Shown here: positions 45,961 to 59,213 of the stretch, piece after piece
How the letters are laid out: every line of letters starts with the position of its first letter
Position numbering within the stretch: the first letter of the stretch is position 1
Source of the DNA: Bemisia tabaci
Lineage: Eukaryota; Arthropoda; Insecta; Hemiptera; Aleyrodidae
Length of the DNA stretch: 64,000 nucleotides
Direction: 5' to 3'
Assembly (NCBI RefSeq): GCF_918797505.1
Contig: NC_092801.1
Span: 22,382,116 to 22,446,115, forward strand
Made by a program: the position numbers and the translations under genes
The notes under the pieces: model-generated
What the model was told of the DNA's origin: nothing
Seen by the model: the letters and a program-made list of their open reading frames with translations, nothing else
Databases searched by the model: none

Positions 45961-46850
45961 TTTTCGGAGCGATTACAATCTCGGTGAGTGCTTGTGACAA
46001 AATGCTTGAATTCTTTGACCATTGGTTAAATCCACTATCAGTATCAAGGTTATCTCTTAATTAAGTATATTACCTTATAGTATTTTTTTATCTTATTTAT
46101 TGATTATTTTTAGGATATTTATTTTTATTTACTCCTGATGGATTCTTTACAAATTGTTTTTAAGCAAGATCATTGTTTATCATGTTTCTAGAAACACAGT
46201 TGGTCATATTTGTTTCTTAATTTTTCCCCTCTTTTTACTCTTTACTCCTGTCCAATCAGCTATGTAATTACTTTTTCTCTTGACTAAGTTTGAATTTTTG
46301 TATAAAATACCAGTTCTCTTAATACTTTTCTTCAACTGATTTTGTTAACTATTACACTTTTTCTATTTCTCTGTAGAGTTATCTCTTTGCAAATTGATTT
46401 TCTATTTATTAATCAATTTTTATTTACTTATTTAAGCTTGTCTCTTGCAGTTTTCTCGATTTTCTGTTTCCTCACCTTTCTATTTTCATTCAACTTTAAT
46501 GTCGAGTCACTTGCTGGTAAATTGATCATTGTTTATTCTCGGTTGCTTTTTAAAACAATCTTTTTCCAGTTCCCCTTTTTTGAGCCTGCGTGAGGTATTC
46601 TTTTTTTGAGGTCCTTACTTCTGAGCATTTCAAAGTCTTTGTCTCCCACTAAAATCCAAGGCACTTTGGATTCATGTGGAATGATATTCCTCTCGTGATA
46701 GTATCTAGCGTGTTTTGTCCCTTTCTTTCCTTTGAATTATGGTCCATAATCAATTCCACTTTCTTCGCACAACTCCAAGAAACAAACAATACAAACACAA
46801 ACTAATGCAGTGTGTGGAGAACTAATAAATTGAATGGTGTCACAATCGCA
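45961..46850 (+). other. Probable 3' UTR of the PTB gene
   Basis: T-rich non-coding DNA follows the PTB stop, with many CTTT/TCTT runs, and a candidate AATAAA at 46824-46829. No long poly(A) tract was seen directly after the coding region, so a recent retrocopy with an intact tail is not indicated. Confidence 0.35.
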
Positions 46851-47186
46851 TTCAATCCACTGTACATGATTATGTATTAAAAAAGCGCACAAAAACAATT
46901 AACAATATCTCACTGACCAGGTCTCGAGTGGAAATTTGAAGAATGTAGTTTTTAAAAAAATGTTGATATTGATATGGGCAAGACTGCGTGCTTACCCTCA
47001 CGAGAACTTTTGTAAATATTGTCGATGAATCAGTTGATTTTGAAAACTGCAAGAACGGGTTTTTTATGTATCTAAACTGTCATTCATTGTTTCTGCATGA
47101 AATGCTGTTACATTGTCTCGCATTGATCTCTAGATGCATCCGCAGCAAATCCTGAGTAATGATCTGTTTAGAATGTTTAAGATTTA

Positions 47187-47442
47187 ATTGAGGGGCTTGG
47201 AGAACAAGGCGCATAAGTGCGGTTTTTGAAAAAATTGAGATACTTGTGAACTTGACTGAAACTAGTTTGTAAGTATATTCTGTGAAAAATTCACAACTAA
47301 TATCCAAATCTAAAGCATCAAAAAGAAAGTTTAAACTTCCTTTCTGCCTTAAGGCTTCGTGTAATTTTGAAACTTCAAGCGCATATTTCTTGGAATTAAC
47401 AAAAAGTGCACCTATGTGCCTTGTCCTCCAAACTCCTCAATT
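47187..47442. mobile_element. Family U inverted-repeat element, NEMP intron 1
   Basis: TTGAGGGGCTTGGAGAACAA and inverted TTGTCCTCCAAACTCCTCAA ends, 256 bp. Confidence 0.8.
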
Positions 47443-50400
47443 GTCATTGTCTAGCTTTGACCACAACTTTCGTCTCCTTGACCACGCTCGCCGTCTTTCT
47501 CGTGTTCGTTCCTTGATCTGCCACATACTAACCTGCCATTATCTCCCCCCCCCCCCCCCCTTCGAAAAAAATCTTGAATTCACCCTGAAGCGTTTGCTGT
47601 CTGTCCTTCAGTGCGAATGTTTACATGTTTGCGAAAATGTTGGTATGAAAACCGTTTGCAACGTCATGAAATAGAATGCCTTGTAAGATAGATGCATTTT
47701 TCCAACTTACATTTGCAAATCATTTGTCACTTAATTTCCTTTTGTAATTATTTCACATCGCATCTATTTTTATAATTCCTGTCTCTTGGCTATTTGAGTA
47801 GATATCCTATCAAAGTCTTTTGAATAAGTCGATCTTAAGATTTTTAAAATTCTATACTATTTCCGAACGGTAGATTGGCAGATATATTTTTGAATGATTC
47901 TTGAACCCTTAGTAAAATTCGAGTAAACTTTACTTCTTACAAAGGTTCACCACTAAAGCGGCATTTGTTCCCAAAGTTGCACATTCTTTAGATAGCTATT
48001 CCAACTTGTAAATGATTAATTATTTTCGCGTGACTTTGTTTAGATCCTCCATTTTTATTATATCTTCTCATGAAAATATTCTAATGTACTCTCATAGCTT
48101 ATCCATGCAATCCACATTTGGGCGTCTCAGAGAGAGTAATAATCACCGCATGACGAGTATGTTTATTAAGTTTTATGAAGCGTCAATGTGAAGACATTTT
48201 TATTTTTAACCAAAGTTTTTTTATGATATTGAGCTTCAGCTCCAACCTTTAACACTTCTTAACTTTGGAAGAACATTAATTAGGAAGAAACTGCGTTGTG
48301 TCTTTTGGTCTATGCTAGACATTAAAAAACAGCTTCTGCTGCTTGCTTTGCGATCAGCCTGATAATCTTTGAAATCTCAGTTAAGTTTAGGTAGTGTTGC
48401 CAATTTACACTGCAAAGTATCCAAAATTTTACATAGTTTGGTAAAATGGACTGTTAAAAAGAGAGAAAATTTTGTGATCTTAACCCATGGGGCCTAGGAC
48501 CTGGAAAAAATGGGATTCTGTAGAAAACGGAATATAGTAGGGAAAATCAGAGATTTTGTCAGGGAATTGGTGTCAAAAAAGGAACCTAATTTTTAAAGGA
48601 TACGATTTCCAAGATCAAGATACCAATAACCAACCAAGATTTAAGCCTGATCACTTAAGTAAGGGAAAAACTTTCCCTCTCTTTTATCTGGTTGTCCCCA
48701 TTTTCACTGATTTTTTTGCCGTTTTAGTTGCTCTTACTTCCTCTGAATTGTCAAAACAATACTCGAAATAATTTGTGCAAACTCAAAAATGCAAAGTATT
48801 GCAATTTTCTAATCCATTCCAGTGGTCCATCCTTAGTTAATTTCTGCATAAATTGGCAACGATATTTACGGTCAAGATGGTGTTAAGTTTAGTGTTTCAA
48901 CATATCATACAAACCTGCAAAGGTACAATGTGATACGTATCAGTAATCCGAGGTCAAATTTCCTCGTCCTTATTTTCTCTGTTTGTGTTGTAGAGACCGG
49001 TGTGAGGTACTGTTAGAGATAAGATAGATTCAGACGCTACAAAATGCTGGATTTTACTTGTTTTATCAATGGTTGTATCGTTAGTTGTCCTGATTTCTGT
49101 TTTCTTTGGTGAAAATGTAATTTTGGGGGGTTCATCAGAGGGCTGATGGTCAGCAATTGGCATGGAATTAGTTTTTTTTAATACTCAAAGAATAGGTTGA
49201 ATTTAATACATTGTGAAGGTATGTCAATCCCACTATCACCTCGAAAGAAAACAACAATTCGTGAAGCATGTTTGGTGGAAAAAGTAATTGAAATTTATTT
49301 GATCGTACAATTGATTGTACTTAAAATAAAACCTATTTAATTCCAGTCTGCAATACACGTTTTCTTAACATGTTAGACTGCTCAGCAGGGCTTTTTTTCA
49401 ATCTTGAGGGAAAATAATCTATCAGCTAATCCATTACTTAAAAAAGAAAATTTCTGATAGAAGTAAATTGGCCAGTTTTTCCCTTAAACATACGAAGAGC
49501 TGTAGGTTAAAATAAAACCTTCTATACACGTATCGAAGCCCATCCATTTTTCGAAGTAATTTAAAAAGTTGGTGTTTTACACAAATTTCATTTGCTATTC
49601 GTTTTATAATCGAAATGATGATCTACTTAAAACTTATCTTTTCCTTGTTCCTGTGGGGTCTTTTTACATGAGTAAAGGATTTAAAAATTCATTCCTAAAC
49701 ATACATTTTCAGTCTAGTACTTGGTGCTTTTTATCTGACCTTTCCATTAGCAAAGCAAGGCCTACCAACTTCAACCCACAATCACTCTTTTTAAAATCTA
49801 GCAAATGATAGTAAAACTTTTGATTGAAGTATTCGATTTGTACCTGATCAGTATGGTGAGAAGAATTATTTTGATTTTTATCTATTTTTTTATCCCAAAG
49901 CAGGCTATCTGATTTCCCTGCTAAGAGTTGTTTGATACTGTCGGTGCAGTTCGAATGTTGTCATCAGACTCATCGCAATATTCATTCACGCTAGTTTTTC
50001 CAACTATTAATTGGCCAGTATTCAATATTTTGTTTTCATTTAGCCCCTTCACCTTTCCTAAGAATTTATAACAAATAAGTGTACTTTTTTGTAAAAAGTA
50101 TACCCTAAGTAACTTCATGGTCCACGAGAGACTATAATTAGCAGTTTAAGAATGACGGTTAGTAGATTATTGCCTTTGACTCAAATTTTGTTTTTTTATT
50201 TATTCGATTTTTTAATTCTTGCGGTTTTGTCTTACGTTGCCAAGTTAGACACATGGATCTTTGGATTCTACTAAAACTTATTTAGTTATTTCTCTTCCCA
50301 GCAATTATTTTTAAGGCCCATTGTCTCAGCCTCTCTAGCCGCTTGACGAGCTTGCCTAGATCCATGAATCATTGCTGACGATTTAGGGAAACAATTAATG

Positions 50401-53400
50401 TTTACATTGGGGATCATTGAGCGACTAGACGTGCCTGAATGCACCTTCATGTAGTGTAGGCAAGGAATTTTGAACCATTGATAGCATAGCTATGCATCAT
50501 GGTGAATCTCTGTATAGATTTCCTCATCATATCAGTTCTGTTGAACTCAAAAGCAAAGATTTTCAGGTCCTGGAATTTTATGGATCAAAAAATAGTGCCA
50601 ATTTTCCATTTTCTGTTGTTTTTTTTTTTTTCATCTTCTGTGAATAACTTAACTGTGCATTTATATCAGTATGCTTCATGCAAATTAGTAGGTTTGTTTG
50701 TGAATCCAGTTATGTATTGATTTCCGACACACTAACTTCAAAACATTTTCAGCTGAGCTTCGTTGCTTGCCTTCATATTCAACTGATAAATCATACCTAC
50801 CCTCTTTATTTATTGACAGGCTTCAATTGAGAAATCTCTCGGTATTGTTCCTACAAAATACCTTAAACTAATTCAATCATGTCAGACAAGAGTTAGATTT
50901 CTGCTTTTAGATTCTCATGAAACTATTGTGATTTTCTTTCTCAGTGATTCTATTCTGTTTCTTTATCCACCATTTATTTCATTTAGGCATCAATACCTTC
51001 CTGACTAGTGTCAAGTAAAATTTAGTTCTTGCAATCATTTTTCTCTCTAGCGTTCCGGTCGAGTTTTCACTTTATTTCTTTTTTTAAATTTTTTTTAAAA
51101 TTAAAATATTATTTCTTATCAATATTTATATATTACAGGGTTAGTTATTTTAGGTTTACTATCTCTCTTATTTAATTTTTCTCTTTCTGTATTCACTCTG
51201 TATTTTAATTTTTATTTTATTTTATTTATTTATTTATTTTTTCTCAAGTTTTCTTTTATCACTTCTTTTCTTTGTACCTAAGTATCCTACTCTCTGAATC
51301 TATTGCTAAAGCTTCTTTTAAGTGTTTTTGCATTAAAAAAGTGATTTAAAATATCATGAGTACTATCAGTACTATCCATTATTTATCTGTTGGATTCAAA
51401 CAGTATTATATTATAGTGATGAATGTATTTTAATTGTATTCGGGAACAATACAATTAGTTTTATTTTTTTAATGAAAAAATAATTTATATTAATACACTA
51501 TAGTTCTATACAATACTCTTTGTTTTCTTTCTTCTTTTATTTTATTCATTTTTTTTCTTTCATCTATTGCGCTTTTCCCCTCAGCGTATTTTCCCTCGAT
51601 TTTCTACCTTCCTCAACTTTCCTGTCGCTTTTTCTACAACATACCTACATCCTGTTTTCTGTGCTCTGCATTGATCATCAGTCTAACATATCGTAGGATT
51701 TATCTAGTAACGAAGAATTTTCACCGGCCTTTCAATTGATGAGCTCATATTTTGTCTTATTAATCACATTGTTCTTTTTTTCTGTTGCTACTATTGGCAA
51801 TTTTACTTGATTGGTACTCCGAAAATAATATTTTTATTTTCATGAAGAAGTTTTAAGCTTACTTCTACAATTGCTTCTGCCAGGAGAAAAAAAAATCAAA
51901 CTTTTTTTTATTTTGTTCGAATACGTTCCGTGAGAGAGGGAAAAAATCAGTACTCACTGTGAATATTTCCTTCTGAAAAACAAATTTTTTGAAAACACAA
52001 AAAAGTAGTGCATAACCCTTTTTTTTCACATCTCATTCTTGCGTTCCTAATTAGTATTCTTAATTTTTACATTCCACAATGAGCTATAGCAAAATATTGC
52101 TCTTTCTTATATTATGCCAAGAAGATATATGGCTACAGAAGCCAATACGCTAATGGAGTGGCTAATTTATTTGTGATTTTTAAATAATGAGAGATTGAAA
52201 TCTGGAGAAATATAATGCCACTTTTTCCTAGCATGGAAATTTCAGTCATTTTATCTGGAAATAATTTTCCGGATACTAATGCCTGTATCTTAATAGAATT
52301 AGGGGGGAAAAATTCTCTTGATTTTTTGAAAGCTCTTTAATGACCAGAAATTTTGTGGAAGAAAGTGAAAAAATGCTTGAAAGTCCGTAAATCTGAAAGA
52401 AAATACTTTCCCGTTCCTTATCAGTTTAAATCCGTAGTTAGGTAATGTATTTCGCTACTATGAAGTGTGAGGTCACTCAGCTCATGCTAAGTGATATCAA
52501 CACTGTGCCAATGAGACCTTTCACTTTCTGTCACTATCTAATTTTTTCCAGCACTGTAACAATTTTACCCATAGGGTTCAGTCATGCTTTTTAGTGTTAT
52601 AAAATTAACAAACCAAAAACAACCGTGTCAGGGATTGATTTTAAATCATTTCTGTCCCTTAGCTAGTAAATTTTCTATATTGAATGTTTCCCCTTATGGA
52701 GCATCTTTTAATGATAAAACTTTTCCATTTTCTAAAAGTGAAGTCTCAAAGAATAGAAACTTCATCATGGTTTGTTCCTACTAATTAATATTTAAACTGA
52801 ATTGCATCTTTCATTGAAGTGACTAGTGAATAAAAACGCTGTCACATTTTTCCTTAAGTATCAGAGCAAATTAGGTGCACCTAGATATTTGAAAAATTTC
52901 ATGGGACCTTATGGCCTAAAAATTGAGTTCTTGTCTTAGTTTTTAGACAAGCAATGTGAAATATATCAGTCCTTTCAAAATACGCAAAATCCATTTTTCA
53001 ATTTTTATTTATTTATTTTTTTTTTTTTTTTTACATTTTTGAAGTCTCCAGTAGCAGTCTCATTGGAACGCGAGTAGCAAGACGCACTAAAACGCAAATG
53101 TCATGGGAGAAGAGCGTCAATAATGCGAAAAGGAAAAATGGATTTTGAAAAATTGGACTTCTGCCCTATTTGAAAGAACTGATCCAAATAATCTCTCAAT
53201 TTTTGGAACATCTTATTCAACATGTTCATGCCTTGGGTTCCTCTATTTCCATCCAACTAATTAACGCTCTTTCAGAAAGACAATTTATCTTTCTCTTTGT
53301 TCCAAAAGGAATCTGTAGAAAGTTCATTCGAATCAAAATTTAGCTCAGTTTTAAAATTCTGAAACACCATTGTTGTGTTGGATCCTTTCCTGCCTTTACG

Positions 53401-55898
53401 ATCGCCAAAATCAACAATTTTTCTATTTCTTTCTTTCCTCCCCGTGAAATTAAATAATTAAGTAGAATAAGGAGCATTGTTCAGTTCATGATCTCACCAA
53501 TCAGTTTTAATATTTTGGAATATCACGATCGGGGGATTATTTGTAACTCTGCATCATTAAAGAGGTTGTGTTCGATGGAAAGAATCATCTCCTATTAACT
53601 TTATTTTTCAGTGCAATACTAAAATTTCTAAGGATTTTCTTGTCATGACTGGCCTCAGCCAAAATGTAGAGTATGTTTGACTGTTTGAAAACAGAAAATG
53701 TTTTAAATTGTGTTTGAGACGCCCTTTCTGAAAATACTGAATGTGATTTTGCCTTAACTTTTTGTGTTAATCTCTTGCGCAAGGTTTTTCTTTTAACCTT
53801 GACTCCAAAAGAAGAATGAACAGGTTCCTGAATACCCAGACATTTTATCTTGATAACTTTTTGAAGCGTTGAATCAGCAGTTCACTGCGTCTGTAGAAAT
53901 ATATTTTAAGGAAACGCAATGATTCCCCCCCCCCCCCCCCCCAAAAAAAAACCACAAGTCTTTGAAATTTTCATTTGACGGAAATTATAAAATGGCGTCA
54001 CTTAGAAGGACTGGTTTTGAAACTTTGACCATATCAAATTTGAACATCAAATATCCTCTGTGCAGTTCTGTCATTCCAAGAATTTTCCTTAGAAGTAACT
54101 TTAATATTTAATTAATAATTTATTCGTCTTAAAATTTATCTAGGTAGGTAGGCATTTATTTATTCCTCGAAGTGAAATGACATTAATGTTAAGATTTTAA
54201 GATAGGTGCACTTAAACACAAAGTTTACAGATGCTGTGCAGCTGTGTAACAACTAGGAAAATAAACTTGTTTAGTCTTCGTTTTCTAAATCTGAATTTTT
54301 ATAAATTATTTCATCGGAATAAACTATTTTTCTATGAATATGTTTTTTCTTTAACATCATTTTATGTGCGTATGTAATTTATCTAATCCATCAAGTATCA
54401 AATTACAAAAGAAAACTTTTAGGAAAAACTGAAATTCAGTGCAGTCAAAGTAGGTGATAATATCAAGTTTTTTTTTTTTCTTTTTTATGTTTACCAAAAA
54501 TTATGAAGCATGACAAATTAAAGGAAATTAAAACATTCCCACAAAGTACCTAGCTGATGGATCCCCAAGTCTATTTTGCTCAACACTCTAATTTTGATAG
54601 CTGAAAAGTATGGGGAAAGAAAGAGAAAGCTCACCTCAATTTAAGAAGATCTGCACATCTACCATTGATTTGAACCAATCAAACCCAAAAATTTCTGCCC
54701 GCCAAAAAGTATTAAGTTTTCTTTGATCCAGATATCTTCCAATAGATCTGTAGAGCCTGATAACAATAGTACCTGTTTGAAATTCAGCTCGGAAAATAGG
54801 TGAATGTGTAAGAGAGTCAGTAAAAACAAAAATTGGAGACAACAAGAGCAAAGAATCCAAGAAACTAACAAAGATAAATATCAAACTACATGGTGAGGAG
54901 ATTTTTTGAAAGTGCTGCTGTTTCTCGTCTTTTTTGTCCTGTTTTGTGTTGATTCATCAATTTTACACTAAAATTCTTCTAAAATGTTTTATATACACTT
55001 CAACCCAATTTTCCGTACTAATAGAGTAATATTGAGGTCTTCTTCTGAACTCCTGATAACGTCAGAAGAAAAGAAGTTTTCTAAGGACTTGAACATTTGA
55101 ACTTATTGAGGTTGATAGTTCAACTTATCCCTATCTTTTATCAGGGGCCTTACAGAATGCGACTCAGTACTCACAACAGTCTTTAAAAGTTGCGCCCTGA
55201 AACGCTAAATGTGCATTTCAGCTGTATTTTTTCGATGTAGGTTTAATTACTGAAGACGTATTTTATTTTATCTAAAGAGTAAAGGCGAGTACCTAGGTAC
55301 CACCAATTAATGCCAGTCCCAAACCAGTCTCGGATAGATTACCTAATAAGTTTGATAAAAATAAAAAGCAACTCAGAGCTCTCGCCGATTTCTATCTGTT
55401 GCTATCATTTCTTACAAATCATAAGTCTTCTTCTCATAGATACCCTGTGGTCTTTTCGGTAAGTCAATCCTTTATCATTCCTTGCCTTAGTAAAAGTAAA
55501 AGTGTAAGTATGTCAAATTTATTAGGTACCTTTCTGGCCAAGAAGTAGGTCTTGGTCCTCTTTTCATTTTAATTCTAAAAACTCCTTTCAATCGAATCTC
55601 ATCAGTTTTTTCTGAATATTCATGTTTTCTGAATATTCATGTGATGAGCAGCAAATTTAGATAGTCTTTATCTATGAAAATCCAACTTGAGTAGCTGCAA
55701 GAAAGATCTGAGAACAGGTATGAGAGCGCCAACAGGGAAAGGCAGTACCCAGCTCCTAAACAAGTGATTTAAATTCAACTTTTCATGTTGAATAGAAATG
55801 AAATTTTTACATATAGTTCTGTATTCCTCCTAGTTTCAAATTTTAAAACATTTTTAACTCATGTGCTCATCTTCATTAATCTTTGAAATTTTTTTAAG
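47443..55898. other. Distal part of NEMP intron 1, AT-rich
   Basis: About 8.4 kb without recognised genes and with few repeats. It is notably T-rich on the plus strand at 51060-51560, with a poly(C) tract at about 53925-53942. Confidence 0.5.
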
Positions 55899-56017
55899 CC
55901 CACCATCTAGAACCATGGAAGACCCACCACAGTGGACTAGAACAAACGTCAACGCCAAAGATTTACTGCTACAAAGGGAAACCCAAGTATTTGATCCATC
56001 TTTGGGAAACTGTTTTG
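55899..56017 (+). CDS. NEMP-like gene, exon 2 (start of lumenal domain)
   Basis: The acceptor is TTTTTTTAAG at 55898 and the donor GTGAGT at 56018. Entered in phase 1, the exon reads through 39 codons and ends on a codon boundary. The end of the reading, YCYKGKPKYLIHLWETVL, matches the FCY...IPKWHDIWTRI region recalled from vertebrate NEMP1. Another frame of this exon starts with an ATG (MEDPPQW...) but cannot join exon 3 in phase, so it was discarded. Confidence 0.85.
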
Positions 56018-56466
56018 GTGAGTTTTGAAATTTCGACCTTCAAGTGTGCTCATCTTGTATCTGTTTAAATTTGGAGGGCTTATTTTAAAGACTTATTGAG
56101 ACTTCTCGTCATGAATTCTTTACTTAGGCAATATTAGAATTTTCCTCTCTAAAAATTTTAAAAGACTGCTACCATACCAACTGTGAAAAGAAATTGGATC
56201 GTCCAGACAGTCTTTGGGAGTTCTCACAAAACTTCTGGTCCTAATTAATGGTGCTCCAGATGATCTTGGCATTAACTTTCAAAGCTGCTGGTAATTTGAT
56301 GCCATGTTTATTTGTTTTACAAGCAGCACCCCAAAAAACTAAGATGAACAGAGTGCTTACCCCAGCAATTTTCTGAAATCCTTGTACTTAAGGCTTTTCA
56401 CTCTCATACACATGATTTCATTTCTATAAAAGTGAATAATGCAATAAATCATTCATTTTTCCTCAG

Positions 56467-56677
56467 ATGGAACTAAGTTTATCTCAAGACAAGTACACGA
56501 GGTATGATGGATTCACACCTGAAGACGTAATCGTTGAATTTGAACAGAGTCGATCTACATGGAGTTTCAATCTGCCATCATGGTCAAAATCTAAAACCAT
56601 CCAGTTGAACCCATTCAATTCCACTTGCATCGGCATTCTGACAAATGAAAGCTACGATATCACTTTGAATGTAATAC
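56467..56677 (+). CDS. NEMP-like gene, exon 3 (lumenal domain)
   Basis: The acceptor is TTTTTCCTCAG just before 56467 and the donor GTAAGT at 56678. It holds 70 codons plus one base. The protein contains an acidic/aromatic stretch, a W-rich SWSKSKTIQLNPF segment and an NSTCIGI motif with a potential N-glycosylation site, consistent with a lumenal beta-rich domain just before the first membrane segment. Its first codon is ATG, but this is an internal methionine here because exon 2 joins in phase 0. Confidence 0.9.
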
Positions 56678-56770
56678 GTAAGTATTCTCCCTCATTCTTT
56701 TTCAAAATCTCAGATTCAAACTAGTGTATTCTGCTAAGTAGCAGAAGTTCTTTTTGGAAATGAAGATGTA

Positions 56771-56960
56771 AGGTGTCCCAGACCATCTGTTCCAGGGTTT
56801 TTTGTCTGACACATTGGGCCAGATGAAGTCGATGACCATTGGGACTAATAGAGAATTAAATGCAAGGAATTCGGATTTTATCATCCTGATGTCCCTCTCC
56901 CCCTGGGAACTAATAGGAGAGTCCTGATCTGAAAGTGGAGTCCCTGTCAAAATTTTGAAA
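56771..56960. repeat. Family V repeat, NEMP intron 3
   Basis: AGGTGTCCCAGACCATCTGT start and a GGAATTCGGATTTTATC interior match the copy at 42712. Confidence 0.5.
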
Positions 56961-57234
56961 TTCTTTAATCAAAATGAATGCGAAAATTCTAACCTACATT
57001 GAAATCAAGAAGTCCAAATCGACTCATTTCAGTCCGAAATACTGGCCCCTGAAGTTGAGGAACGGAGCTCTATTGATGTAGAGGCCTGGGGAAAAGTATC
57101 ATGATTGCTAAGCGACCCCAGGGCATTTGGTGATATTATTCATGTAGTAGTACTTTTTTTTTTTTTTTTTAGAAGGAATGACAATAATTCAATTCTCGCT
57201 TTGCTAAAATGTAATTTTTATCGCTTGTTTTCAG

Positions 57235-57401
57235 GAATCGATTATTGGAGAGTGTTAATTTTCTTCGTTGGAGTCATTTTATTCTTCTCTGCACCACGCC
57301 TGTGTGAAAATTCGTTGTTCTATTACTTGAGTGGTGTTTCATTTGGTATTTGCGCTTCTTTCTTAATTGCTGTATACATTCTCAGCAGGATGATCCCCAA
57401 G
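57235..57401 (+). CDS. NEMP-like gene, exon 4 (membrane segments 1 and 2)
   Basis: The acceptor TTGTTTTCAG ends at 57234 and the donor GTATTT starts at 57402. The split codon C|GA gives Arg. The exon codes for IDYWRVLIFFVGVILFFSAP (segment 1) and a second hydrophobic run containing FGICASFLIAVYILSRMIPK. The second run lines up with GIVASLLIIIFILSKFMPK recalled from human NEMP1, the most family-specific stretch of the membrane core. Confidence 0.92.
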
Positions 57402-57598
57402 GTATTTCATATTCTCTTTATTCCCAGTAGTGACTAAAAGTAGTTTAATTTCCTTTTCGAAAGATATTTTTAATCTCCCATGAGAGGACATTAAACATAG
57501 GAACTGATATGTCTGACACATCCATGAAAGCATTCATCTGCCTGAGGAAACATAAAGGCACATTCGTTATTTTCGAATCGTACTAGAAGTTATAGTTC

Positions 57599-57849
57599 GG
57601 ACCGCGTTGAAGAGAAAGGAACCAAGCCACATCAGCTCTTGCCAAATTTAACTGGGCAATTTCTTTTTTACGAGAGAGCGTTAGTGCGGATTTCTTTGAA
57701 AATTTTAAGGAACTTGCTTCGTAGTATGGAGAAAATTCACTGAAATTTGTACGAAAATCCGCACAACTGTTTTCTCGTAAAAATTAAATTGCCGAATTAA
57801 ATTTGGCAATAGCTGATGTGGCTTGGTTCCTTTCTGTTTAATGCGGTCC
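57599..57849. mobile_element. Family B element nested in a family T element, NEMP intron 4
   Basis: Ends GGACCGCGTTGAAGAG and inverted ...TTTAATGCGGTCC; 5-bp target duplication AGTTC on both sides. Removing it restores a family-T right end (GAAGTTATAGTTCC ... GCAGTCCA). Confidence 0.85.
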
Positions 57850-58345
57850 AGTTCCTTTTCGCGCAATGCAGTCCATTTTATATGTAAGTTTGCTGAGAGT
57901 TTCCCAAGTGTGTTTTCATTATTATTCTTATAATTAGTATTACACTTGAAACAAAAAAACTTTTTGAAACAAAGTATGAGGGTAATAAATATAAGTAATG
58001 TACCCAGGTATAATAAATGGACTTCTGCAATGATACTCTGCACCTCTTAATAAGCTTTTTTGAATTTAAACCTCGATGTGATAAGAATGAGTTACACCAG
58101 TAGAGTAATCTAATTATCATCTCAAGGAGGACAACTCTATAGGAGCCTCAACCATATTATATATTTATTTTTCCTGTGAACAAGCAAATTACAGTTGAGT
58201 CTCATGGTGGAATAAAACGTCAAACCTCTTTCTTAGTTCAAACTTGATGTGACTCGGTGCATTTCTGTCATATTTGGTTCATTTTATGGCAAGTTCCTTG
58301 TATTATTATAAGCTCATGATCATGTAAAATATCTTTTGTTCACAG

Positions 58346-58561
58346 AAACCAGTCATGTACAGTTTTCTAGCCAGTGGCTGGGCAGTGGCTGTTTATCTGC
58401 TTCAGATGATTTCAGACAACTTGCGCACAATTGCACTACGATACAAAGTCCATGCATTTATATATTTTGCATTCTCGGGGTTTGTCAGTTTTGTTATATG
58501 TTACCGTTATGGCCCTGTCTCCGATCCTAGAAGTAAAAATCTCATCAAGTGGACCCTGCAG
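58346..58561 (+). CDS. NEMP-like gene, exon 5 (membrane segments 3 and 4)
   Basis: Exactly 72 codons lie between an acceptor (TTGTTCACAG) and the donor GTAAAA at 58562, in phase 0 at both ends. The exon contains KPVMYSFLASGWAVAVYLLQ (segment 3), a hydrophilic loop, and a fourth segment ending VICYRYGPV. The tail NLIKWTLQ matches the family's NLLTWTLQ. The strong similarity across the exon junctions is what fixes the gene's identity. Confidence 0.93.
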
Positions 58562-58804
58562 GTAAAAAATTGATATTTTGTCATCACATCAGTTTTAAGA
58601 TTCCTAGTTTTAAAGTGTGTGATTCTTGTTGATTCTATATTTCACCTCAATATTGCCTCCAGGATAACAAAAGCAAGTACTGAACGGCTAAGTGCAAAAT
58701 CACTTATCTTTAGTTGCGATGCTGCAGGCTTACTGTCATACTTCATTTTTTCTCAGAAAACGTAGTTTCTTGAAGCCCTATCTTTGATTTTTATTTTTAA
58801 TATT

Positions 58805-58942
58805 TGGATTACATTTGCCTTAAGGAACCACTAGCTCTGGCTCTTCCACAAAAGCACCTTTCTGCTCAAGGAAACCAATAGCATCTATGTTATTTCTAAA
58901 ATAAGCCAGAAATAATGGTCCCTTACTGCAAAATGTAGTTCA
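58805..58942. mobile_element. Family T inverted-repeat element, NEMP intron 5
   Basis: Diverged copy with TGGATTACATTTGCC and GCAAAATGTAGTTCA ends and the shared CTGGCTC / GCCAGAA inner motif. Confidence 0.65.
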
Positions 58943-58957
58943 TTTACTCTAGGTATT

Positions 58958-59213
58958 TGGATCGCATTTAGCAAAAAGGAACCAGGCGACGATTACATAG
59001 TTGTCAAAATTGTGCAACTTCTTCTTTTCTTTTAAAAATACTTCATATATGTACAGTATTCAAATTTACCCAATTATTTCTCTTTAAAATTAACAATTTT
59101 TTTGATTGGAAGAAAAAACTATTTGCTATTCTGGATGATTTTTTAGATAATTATGAAGAAGCAACATTTTACAACACAACTCACGCTGGTTCCTTTTTGC
59201 TAAATGCGATCCA
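58958..59213. mobile_element. Family D inverted-repeat element, NEMP intron 5
   Basis: TGGATCGCATTTAGCAAAAA at the left and the near-perfect inverse at the right (256 bp). Related ends occur at 6914-7182 and 22473-22949. Confidence 0.8.

Noticed and set aside
55914..56017. An ATG-led reading (MEDPPQWTRTNV...) as the start of the NEMP protein
   Set aside because: It ends in phase 1 while exon 3 needs phase 0; the alternative frame of the same exon matches the family and joins both neighbours.
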